A DNA stretch of 11,612 bases from AP-16 sp036395835 (lineage in GTDB: Bacteria; Pseudomonadota; Alphaproteobacteria; Rhizobiales; Xanthobacteraceae), in NCBI GenBank assembly GCA_036395835.1, contig DASWCW010000296.1, forward strand, positions 1 through 11,612, written 5' to 3'. The first letter of the stretch is position 1, and each line of letters starts with the position of its first letter. The notes under the pieces are model-generated. The model had not been told where the DNA came from. It did no database searches and saw nothing but the letters and a program-made list of their open reading frames with translations. A program made the translations under genes and the position numbers. This document shows positions 6,746-11,612 of this stretch, one piece after another.

Positions 6746-6813
6746 TGCATCTCTCCTGCAAGCTCGGCAGCGTATATCGGTACTCCCGGGCGCTTTGGTA
6801 AGGGACGGAGGCA
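6746..6813. promoter_or_regulatory. Divergent promoter region of the Tim44-like and VOC genes
   Basis: The 68 bases between two divergent ATGs must carry control signals for both genes unless these overlap the coding parts. The only AT-rich core is GTATATC at 6772-6778. It gives TATATC on + (35 bases before the VOC ATG) and TATACG on - (25 bases before the Tim44-like ATG). Neither has a good -35, so assignment is tentative. Ribosome sites lie at each end: AGGAG on -, and AGGGA (6801-6805) plus GGAGG (6807-6811) on +. Confidence 0.35.
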
Positions 6814-7596
6814 ATGGCCGATTACCTGCGACTGCGACAGATCTGCCTAGTGGCGCGCGAACTCGAGCCGGTCGTCGACGACATCCGGGCGATCTTGGAT
6901 CTCGAGATCTGTCATCGCGATTCCGGGGTCGCCAAATACGGCCTCGTCAACGCGCTGCTGCCGATCGGAACGAGCTTTCTCGAAGTGGTGGCGCCGATCG
7001 AGCCGAACACCGCGGCCGGACGCTTCCTCGACCGCTCCGGCGGCCACGGCGGCTACATGGCGATCTTCGACTGCAGCGATCCCGAGCGCCGCCGCCGCCA
7101 CGTGGAGGGCATGGGCATCCGCATTGCCCATGTGATCGAGCACGCGGAATACCTCGGCATCCAGCTGCATCCGCGCGACTGCCGCGCCGCGATGATCGAG
7201 CTCAATCATACGCGCGGCGGCGACGCGCTCACCGGCGCCTATCACCCGGCCGGCCCGGATTGGCGCGCCGCGGTTCGCACCGATCAAACAAGGGCGCTGG
7301 TCGAGACCGAGATCGAGACGCCCGCGCCGGAGGAACTTGCGCGGCATTGGGGAACCATTCTCGAGCTGCCGGTGCGCCGCGGCGGCGAGCGCGATCCGCG
7401 CATCGAGCTCGCGGGGGGCGGCGCCATTCGTTTCGTCGCGGCGCCGGACGGCCGGACCGAATGCCTGGGCGGATTGCGGATCGAAGTGGTCGACGTTGCG
7501 CGCGCCTGCACCGCGGCAGCGGCGCGAGGCCACAACGTGGAGAACAATTCGTTTCACTTGGCCGGCGTGCATTTCCGCCTGCGGCCGGCGCGATGA
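6814..7596 (+). CDS. VOC-family (glyoxalase/dioxygenase superfamily) protein
   Basis: This 260-residue protein matches the vicinal-oxygen-chelate fold by pattern: two beta-alpha-beta-beta-beta modules. The first starts LRLRQICLVARELEPVVDDI (residues 5-24), with GTSFLEVVAPI at 52-62 and GGYMAIFDC at 79-87. Possible metal ligands, inferred from position, are Glu57, His119 (QLHP) and Glu129 (MIELNH). The second module (about 160-257) is weaker, with ELARHWGTILELP and a C-terminal HLAGVHFRLRP, and lacks obvious ligands. The family includes glyoxalases, ring-cleaving dioxygenases and binding proteins; the substrate cannot be read from sequence. The ATG has AGGGA eight bases upstream; GGAGG is closer than usual (two bases). 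It is a single gene, divergent from the Tim44-like gene. Confidence 0.8.
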   Translation: MADYLRLRQICLVARELEPVVDDIRAILDLEICHRDSGVAKYGLVNALLPIGTSFLEVVAPIEPNTAAGRFLDRSGGHGGYMAIFDCSDPERRRRHVEGMGIRIAHVIEHAEYLGIQLHPRDCRAAMIELNHTRGGDALTGAYHPAGPDWRAAVRTDQTRALVETEIETPAPEELARHWGTILELPVRRGGERDPRIELAGGGAIRFVAAPDGRTECLGGLRIEVVDVARACTAAAARGHNVENNSFHLAGVHFRLRPAR

Positions 7597-7617
7597 GCCT
7601 GTGAATCCTAAATCCTG

Positions 7618-7670
7618 CCCCGGGCGCAGCGCAGCACAAATGCTCCGCTGCCGCTCCATCGCGTCCGGGG
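7618..7670. repeat. GC-rich REP-like inverted repeat between convergent genes
   Basis: Nested inverted repeats fill the gap between the VOC stop and the next convergent stop. The outer arms are CCCCGG (7618-7623) and CCGGGG (7665-7670). The inner hairpin has 11-base arms (7626-7636 and 7641-7651), pairing except for one C-C mismatch, around the loop CAAA. There is no T-run, so it is not a standard intrinsic terminator, though it may stabilise or end both transcripts. The CCGGGCGCAGCGCAGCACAAA style resembles intergenic repeats common in Bradyrhizobium genomes (from memory, not searched). Confidence 0.55.
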
Positions 7671-7682
7671 AGCGCAGACGGT

Positions 7683-8273
7683 CTACAGCCCGGCGGCGCG
7701 CAGGTCCGCGGTGAGAGTCTTGGCTTCCTGCTCGGCCTTGTCCGCGATCTGTTTGTCGTCGTCGACGTCGAGCCGATATCGCGCGGCCTCAAGTTGCTTG
7801 TTCGAGCTCTTCGCCTTCGCTTCGGCCTCTTCGGCAAACTTGCGATAATTCTCCGCGCGGTCCGACAAGGCCTTGATCCAGGCTTGGACGTTCAGCTTCA
7901 CCACCTGCTTCACGGCGGCGGGATCCGGCGGGCGGGCCTTGACGACGGCGAGCGCGGCTTCCGTCTCTTTGACCTCTTTGTCGAGCAGGTCGATGATCGC
8001 CTGGACCTGCGGCTTGGTGGCCGCGGGCTCGAGCCGGAAACTGTTTTGCGCCTCGCGGCGGCGGCGCTTGCGATCGGTCAGCTTGGTCTTCAGCCAGGAA
8101 ACATTCGCCGTCAGCAGCGCATCGAACTCGTGCCCGGGCTTCGATGTGTACTGCAGCGGCGGCCCGAATACCGGCGGCACGTTTTCCTGAGCCTGGCCCG
8201 GGCCGTCGAGCACCAGGATCGTCGCCGCCAACATGCCCGCAGCCAAGATCCGCCATCGCCTGCTCAACGCCAT
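7683..8273 (-). CDS. Hypothetical secreted helical protein
   Basis: I do not recognise a family. The 196-residue reading uses ATG 8273 because a signal peptide begins there: basic LSRRWR, then ILAAGMLAATILVL, with likely cleavage near GQAQE (about 27-29). An in-frame ATG at 8303 would put ten polar residues ahead of this signal and has no ribosome site; ATG 8273 has only a weak GGTGG. The mature part is mostly charged helix: a basic cluster DRKRRRREAQ (68-77), predicted coiled coil about 88-112 and 125-165 (AENYRKFAEEAEAKAKSSNK), and an acidic DVDDDKQ (169-175). No cysteines or catalytic motif are visible. It is probably periplasmic. The gene follows the next minus-strand gene by 96 bases and may share its transcript. 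Confidence 0.7.
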   Translation of the reverse strand: MALSRRWRILAAGMLAATILVLDGPGQAQENVPPVFGPPLQYTSKPGHEFDALLTANVSWLKTKLTDRKRRRREAQNSFRLEPAATKPQVQAIIDLLDKEVKETEAALAVVKARPPDPAAVKQVVKLNVQAWIKALSDRAENYRKFAEEAEAKAKSSNKQLEAARYRLDVDDDKQIADKAEQEAKTLTADLRAAGL

Positions 8274-8369
8274 GGTGCCACCATCGATCCGAAGCTCTTG
8301 CATTTCATGGGCACGCCGTCTCCCGCGCGGGCTCGAAGACGAACTGCCGCTGTGAGCGAGCCCTCCGCC

Positions 8370-8753
8370 TCACGCCGAATGCCGCAGCAAATTCTGGATC
8401 TCCTTGTACATCCCGCTCACGAGTTCCTCTTCGCGGTGTTTCGTTTCCGCCGGTCGAGCGCCGGACGCGGGCTCGGCGGGTGCGTCTTGCGCGGGCGCCG
8501 ACACCGCCGCCGTTCCCGGCGCATGCGGCACGACGGAGGCCGCCGAGAGCAGCGCGCGTGCCTTGCCCAGGGTCTTCTTGACGTCCGCAAACTCCCGCGA
8601 GCGCTGGCTGTTGCCGATCTCGACCACAGCACGCAAGGTTTCGGTGAGCTCGGCGATGCGTGCCTGCGCATTCTGCAGGGCGTCGGCCGCTTCCAGCAGC
8701 AGCTTCCCCACGGGTTCGGCGCTTACGCGAAGTCGATCGATAAGGTCGTTCAT
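8370..8753 (-). CDS. Small hypothetical protein, probably coiled coil
   Basis: This 127-residue protein is of unknown family. The open frame reaches 8996, but that upstream part has irregular Arg/Pro/Gly composition. ATG 8753 (MNDLIDRLRV) has a G-rich GGGGGTGG just upstream and begins a regular amphipathic helix. Residues 1-55 (GKLLLEAADALQNAQARIAEL and on) and about 60-75 look helical. A Pro/Ala-rich linker (about 80-107) leads to a C-terminal helix EEELVSGMYKEIQNLL (109-124). There is no signal peptide, so it is probably cytoplasmic. The N-terminal IDRLR...LLLEAADAL pattern loosely recalls short hypothetical proteins common in prophages, but nothing else here is phage-like. Confidence 0.65.
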   Translation of the reverse strand: MNDLIDRLRVSAEPVGKLLLEAADALQNAQARIAELTETLRAVVEIGNSQRSREFADVKKTLGKARALLSAASVVPHAPGTAAVSAPAQDAPAEPASGARPAETKHREEELVSGMYKEIQNLLRHSA

Positions 8754-8971
8754 TGTCCACCCCCCAGGCTCGATTCCCGCGCCTATAGAACAATATCCGG
8801 GCCGATGATACCAGCGCCCATTCCTCACTTTGCGCGGGATCCGGCGGCTGTGGATTTCGGTTGTTTCCGAGGGGCGGCGGCACGGGAGCAATCGCGGAAA
8901 ACAGGGGAGTTGGCCGCCCGGGATCGATCCCCTAGAACCCGCGAAGCGGGACCCCCGGTGGGCGCCTCGCG

Positions 8972-8999
8972 TTGACCGCACCGACGCGCTCGCCATAGC
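8972..8999 (+). promoter_or_regulatory. Weak candidate promoter for the ABC operon
   Basis: TTGACC (8972-8977) matches five of six bases of the sigma-70 -35. CATAGC (8994-8999) follows at 16 bases but matches only three of six -10 positions. It would give a leader of about 80 bases containing the hairpin at 9033-9064. Tentative. Confidence 0.25.
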
Positions 9000-9032
9000 C
9001 TGAGCCCAGGCGGATACTGGCCGTGCGTTGAC

Positions 9033-9064
9033 GGCCGACTGCCGAAAAAGTCCGGCAGGCGGCC
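9033..9064 (+). promoter_or_regulatory. Stable hairpin in the probable leader of the ABC operon
   Basis: The arms GGCCG-A-CTGCCG (9033-9044) and CGGCAG-G-CGGCC (9053-9064) pair over 11 bp with one A-G mismatch, around an eight-base loop AAAAAGTC. It ends 14 bases before the ribosome site at 9079. No T-run follows on either strand (the + side is A-rich, AACAAAAAA), so it does not look like a simple terminator. It may affect translation or mRNA stability, or bind a regulator as DNA. Confidence 0.5.
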
Positions 9065-9078
9065 CAACAAAAAACCTC

Positions 9079-9083
9079 GGAGG
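9079..9083 (+). promoter_or_regulatory. Ribosome binding site fixing the GTG start of the ABC ATPase
   Basis: GGAGG at 9079-9083 lies five bases before GTG 9089. No upstream in-frame ATG is available, so this decides the GTG start. Confidence 0.8.
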
Positions 9084-9088
9084 GAGAA

Positions 9089-9886
9089 GTGCGCGCCGTC
9101 GCGCCGAGCATCGAGCTTGCCCGCAACGTCATCGCCGTGCGCGCCCTCTCGAAGCGCTACGGCGGCCTCGACGGGATCGAGGCGCTGCATGAGATCGACT
9201 TCTCGGTCGGCGAGGGCGAATTTCTGGCGATCGTCGGCCCTTCCGGCTGCGGAAAATCCACGCTCCTGAAGATCCTGGCCGGGCTGATCCCGGCAACCGG
9301 CGGCACCGCATTGCTCAACGATGTCGCGATCGAAGGCCCCCGCCGGGACATCGGCGTGGTGTTCCAATCTCCGGTGCTGTTTCCGTGGCGCAGCGTGCTC
9401 GGCAACGTGCTGCTTCCGGCCGACGTGCAGCGCCTGGGGCGGGCACGAATGACCCAGCGCGCGATGGAGCTGCTGGCGCTCGTCGGCCTTTCCGGATTCG
9501 AGCACAGCTACCCCTGGCAGCTCTCCGGCGGGATGCAGCAGCGCGTGTCGCTCGTCCGCGCGCTGATCCACGATCCGGCCTTGCTGCTCATGGACGAGCC
9601 GTTCGGGGCGCTCGACGCGCTCACCCGCGAGGCGATGAACGTCGAGCTGCAACGAATCTGGCTCGAGCGCCGCAAGACCGTGGTCTTCATCACCCATTCG
9701 ACCGGTGAGGCGGTGTTCCTGGCCGATCGCGTCGCGGTGATGACGCCGCGGCCGGGCCGCATCGGCGATCTGTTCGCGGTCGACCTGCCGCGCCCGCGGG
9801 CGCTCGACGTCATGACCCATGAAAAATTCGGCGGCTACGTGCGGCGCATCCGCGCCGCGCTCAACGCCGGCGGAGGCCTCGAATGA
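9089..9886 (+). CDS. ABC transporter ATP-binding protein, SsuB/TauB/NitT type
   Basis: This 265-residue nucleotide-binding subunit powers the importer by ATP hydrolysis on the inner face of the cytoplasmic membrane. All motifs are intact: Walker A GPSGCGKST (50-58), Q-loop Gln93 in VVFQSPVLFPW, signature LSGGMQQR (145-152), Walker B LLLMDEPFGALD (165-176) with catalytic Glu170, and His203 in ITHST. The FQSPVLFPWRSVLGNV stretch and the length are typical of the nitrate/sulfonate/taurine (SsuB/TauB) subfamily; there is no extra C-terminal regulatory domain. It starts at GTG, with GGAGG five bases upstream. The stop overlaps the permease start by four bases (ATGA), so the two are translationally coupled. 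The substrate cannot be read from this subunit. Confidence 0.95.
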   Translation: MRAVAPSIELARNVIAVRALSKRYGGLDGIEALHEIDFSVGEGEFLAIVGPSGCGKSTLLKILAGLIPATGGTALLNDVAIEGPRRDIGVVFQSPVLFPWRSVLGNVLLPADVQRLGRARMTQRAMELLALVGLSGFEHSYPWQLSGGMQQRVSLVRALIHDPALLLMDEPFGALDALTREAMNVELQRIWLERRKTVVFITHSTGEAVFLADRVAVMTPRPGRIGDLFAVDLPRPRALDVMTHEKFGGYVRRIRAALNAGGGLE

Positions 9887-10698
9887 CACGCGCAACCGGC
9901 GGAGTGGTCAACTTCATGCTGCGCCTCGTCCTGGTCGCCGCAACCCTTGCGGTCTGGGAAGCGCTGGTGCGCCTCGCGGAAGTGCCGGCCTTCATCCTGC
10001 CGACGCCCTCGAGCATCTTCACCGCGCTCTACCGCGGCATCGCCAGCACGCTCTACCTCAATCACATCGGCATCACGCTCGCCGAGACGCTGATCGGCTT
10101 CGTGGTCGGCACGGTGCTCGCCTTTGCGCTCGGCATCGCGGTGGCGCTGAGCCGCCCCGTCGAATATTTCCTCTATCCCTTCATCGTGATGTTCCAGGCC
10201 ATGCCGAAGGTGGCGCTGGCGCCGCTGATCATCGTCTGGTTCGGCCTGGGGTTGACCTCGAAGGTGGTCAATGCGGCGCTCGTCGCGTTCTTCCCGCTGA
10301 TGGTCAATACCATCGTCGGCCTGCGCTCGGCCGAGGAGGAGAAAGTGGATTTGATGCGCTCGCTCGCGGCGAACCGCTGGCAGGTGTTCTGGATGCTGCG
10401 GCTGCCCAACGCGATGCCCTACATCTTCGCCGGGCTGGAGATCGCCATGATTTTCGCGCTGATCGGTGCCATCGTCGCCGAGTTCGTCGGCGCGCAATCC
10501 GGGCTCGGCATGCTGATCCAGAGCATGAATTTCACCATGGACGTCGCCGGCCAGTTCTCGGTGCTGCTGATCCTCTCGGTGCTGGGGCTGATCCTCAACG
10601 GCATGGTCAATGGGGTGCGGCGCCGCGTGCTGTTCTGGGATCCGTCGCAGAAGGTCGACGCCGTGGCCTCTGCGCAGAAAAAGGGAGGAACCCTGTGA
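9883..10698 (+). CDS. ABC transporter permease, SsuC/TauC type
   Basis: This 271-residue inner-membrane protein is of the usual length for the family. About six membrane segments are visible: near residues 10-28, 66-90, 97-119, 130-147, 182-205 and 225-245. PAFILPTPSSIFTAL (35-49) is the N-terminal hallmark of SsuC/TauC-type permeases. QAMPKVALAPLIIVWFGLG (105-123) and the EAA loop around 159-181 (RSLAANRWQVFWMLRLPNAMP) are the contact with the ATPase. The ATG lies inside the ATPase stop (ATGA), and its own stop overlaps the GTG of the binding protein (GTGA). One permease gene implies a homodimer. Confidence 0.95.
   Translation: MTRATGGVVNFMLRLVLVAATLAVWEALVRLAEVPAFILPTPSSIFTALYRGIASTLYLNHIGITLAETLIGFVVGTVLAFALGIAVALSRPVEYFLYPFIVMFQAMPKVALAPLIIVWFGLGLTSKVVNAALVAFFPLMVNTIVGLRSAEEEKVDLMRSLAANRWQVFWMLRLPNAMPYIFAGLEIAMIFALIGAIVAEFVGAQSGLGMLIQSMNFTMDVAGQFSVLLILSVLGLILNGMVNGVRRRVLFWDPSQKVDAVASAQKKGGTL
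10683..10689 (+). promoter_or_regulatory. Ribosome binding site for the GTG start of the binding protein
   Basis: GGGAGGA at 10683-10689 lies within the end of the permease gene, five bases before GTG 10695. It supports this non-ATG start. Confidence 0.75.
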
Positions 10699-11612
10699 AA
10701 GTTCTGAGAATCGCCGCCGCGCTTGCGGCCACGCTTGCCGCGACCGGCGCCCACGCGGAATCCACGCTGCGGGTCGGGTTTTGCGCGCGTACCGTCAGCG
10801 CCGCGGCGGCGCCATTCGCCATTGCGACCAAGATGGGCTGGTTCACGCAGGCGGGTTTCCGTGTCGAGCTGGTGCCGCTGCCCGGCTCGACCGATTGCGT
10901 GAAGAGCGTCGCCACCCGCGACATCGACTATTCGCTGCCGTCGATCGAGCCGTTGGCGATCCTGCGGCCGCAGGGCATCAAGATAAAGAACTATTACACG
11001 GCGTACCAAGGCAACGTTTACGGCATCGCGGTCCCGGCCGGGAGTGCCATCAAACGCTTCGAGGATCTCAAGGGCAAACGGGTCGGCGTGATCTCGATGG
11101 CTTCCGCCGGGGTGATCATCGCGCGGGCGCTCGCTGCCAACCACGGCATGGACCCGGATCGCGACATTTCCATCGTGGTCGCCGGCGAAGCCGGGCAGAC
11201 CGCGGCGCTGGTGCGCTCCGGCGAGGTCGACGCGCTTTCCCAGTTCGACACGCAATACGCTCTGATCGACAATGCCGGCGTAAAGATGCGCTGGCTCGAC
11301 AACCGCGAAATCGAAAAGTTTCCTTCGAACGGGTTCATCGCGTTCGAGGAAACGCTGAAAACCAAGCGCGCGGACGCGGTGGCGCTCGCGCAGGGCTATG
11401 CCAAAGGTACGGTCTTTGCGCTCGCCAATCCGGCGGCGGCAGTGCGCGCCCTGTGGGAAGTGTTCCCGCAGACCAAGGCGACCGGCAAGGACGAGGCGAC
11501 CGCGCTGAAAGACGACGTCAAGGTGCTCGAGGCGCGTGCGCACGCCTGGCAGCTCGAGGCGGGCGGCGCGACCAAATGGGGCGAGAACTCCGAGGCGAAT
11601 TATGCGGCCTAC
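10695..11612 (+). CDS. ABC transporter periplasmic substrate-binding protein, NMT1/SsuA-like, 3' truncated by the window
   Basis: The frame runs 306 codons without a stop to the window end; a few C-terminal residues may be missing, as relatives are about 310-340 long. It starts at GTG, overlapping the permease stop (GTGA). A signal peptide is clear: KVLRIAAALAATLAATGAHA, cleaved before Glu22. The mature part begins STLRVGFCARTVSAAAAPFAIATK and has the family core: MGWFTQAGFRVELVPLPGST (47-66), FEDLKGKRVGVISMASAG (122-139), and VVAGEAGQTAALVRSGEVDAL (161-181). The protein captures solute in the periplasm and delivers it to the permease. Related proteins bind nitrate, sulfonates, taurine, aromatic acids or pyrimidine precursors; the ligand here is not evident. 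Two cysteines remain after cleavage (Cys30, Cys68), which could form a disulfide. Confidence 0.92.
   Translation, partial: MKVLRIAAALAATLAATGAHAESTLRVGFCARTVSAAAAPFAIATKMGWFTQAGFRVELVPLPGSTDCVKSVATRDIDYSLPSIEPLAILRPQGIKIKNYYTAYQGNVYGIAVPAGSAIKRFEDLKGKRVGVISMASAGVIIARALAANHGMDPDRDISIVVAGEAGQTAALVRSGEVDALSQFDTQYALIDNAGVKMRWLDNREIEKFPSNGFIAFEETLKTKRADAVALAQGYAKGTVFALANPAAAVRALWEVFPQTKATGKDEATALKDDVKVLEARAHAWQLEAGGATKWGENSEANYAAY

Larger units (their letters stand above)
8754..9088. other. 335-base intergenic region ahead of the ABC operon
   Basis: I see no credible gene in it. It must hold the promoter of the minus-strand gene ending at 8753 and that of the + strand ABC operon. It contains a perfect 12-base palindrome GGGATCGATCCC (8920-8931), a CCCGC-GAA-GCGGG hairpin (8938-8950) and a strong hairpin at 9033-9064, listed separately. 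For the minus gene, TATAGG (8787-8782) is a possible -10 without a good -35. Confidence 0.6.

Noticed and set aside
6746..6814. Upstream start for the Tim44-like protein
   Set aside because: It would overlap the VOC start codon and add residues unlike a signal peptide; ATG 6745 has a good ribosome site.
8754..8996. 81-residue N-terminal extension of the small coiled-coil protein
   Set aside because: Irregular Arg/Gly/Pro/Cys-rich sequence with no ribosome site; it would consume the only spacer before the divergent ABC operon.
8825..9895. A 356-codon minus-strand open frame opposite the ABC ATPase
   Set aside because: It is antisense to an ATPase with every motif intact, and its His/Arg/Asp-rich composition is a shadow.
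10419..11543. A 374-codon minus-strand open frame opposite the permease end and binding protein
   Set aside because: Antisense to well-supported transporter genes; no domain and shadow-type composition.

Overview
The window is a high-GC stretch (roughly two thirds G+C by eye) of bacterial chromosome. Codon use and gene types point to an alphaproteobacterium of the Hyphomicrobiales, close to Bradyrhizobium, Rhodopseudomonas and relatives. The clues are a DUF3300 protein with a Gly-rich tail, an OmpA-like protein with a long Pro/Gln-rich insert, a bacterial Tim44-like membrane protein, and Bradyrhizobium-style GC-rich intergenic hairpins. The taxonomic call is inference from protein style, not from a marker gene.

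Layout, left to right. (1) A DUF3300 envelope protein on +, cut at its 5' end by the window edge, ends at a textbook intrinsic terminator. (2) Two minus-strand genes form a probable catabolic or CoA-thioester unit: a crotonase (enoyl-CoA hydratase/isomerase), then a member of the 4-hydroxyphenylacetate 3-hydroxylase / 4-hydroxybutyryl-CoA dehydratase family. The latter has lost two of the three cysteines that hold the dehydratase iron-sulfur cluster. (3) Divergent from that pair is an OmpA-family protein with a Pro/Gln-rich N-terminal half and a C-terminal peptidoglycan-binding domain. (4) Convergent with it, 19 bases away, is a Tim44-like membrane protein. Divergent from that gene is a VOC (glyoxalase/dioxygenase superfamily) protein. 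(5) A REP-like hairpin separates the VOC gene from two minus-strand genes of unknown function: a secreted helical protein and a small, probably coiled-coil protein. (6) After a 335-base gene-free stretch rich in hairpins comes a tightly coupled + strand ABC import operon of the SsuABC/TauABC/NitT type. It encodes an ATPase, a permease and a periplasmic binding protein, the last cut by the window end, and both junctions overlap by four bases.

Three envelope-associated genes (DUF3300, OmpA-like, Tim44-like), the CoA-related pair and the ABC importer look like separate transcription units, not one pathway. I see no CRISPR array, transposase, phage module, toxin-antitoxin pair, tRNA or rRNA. I do not see a clear new multi-gene system. 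The best leads are the cluster-ligand-deficient HpaB/AbfD-family enzyme with its crotonase partner, and the structured leader ahead of the ABC operon.
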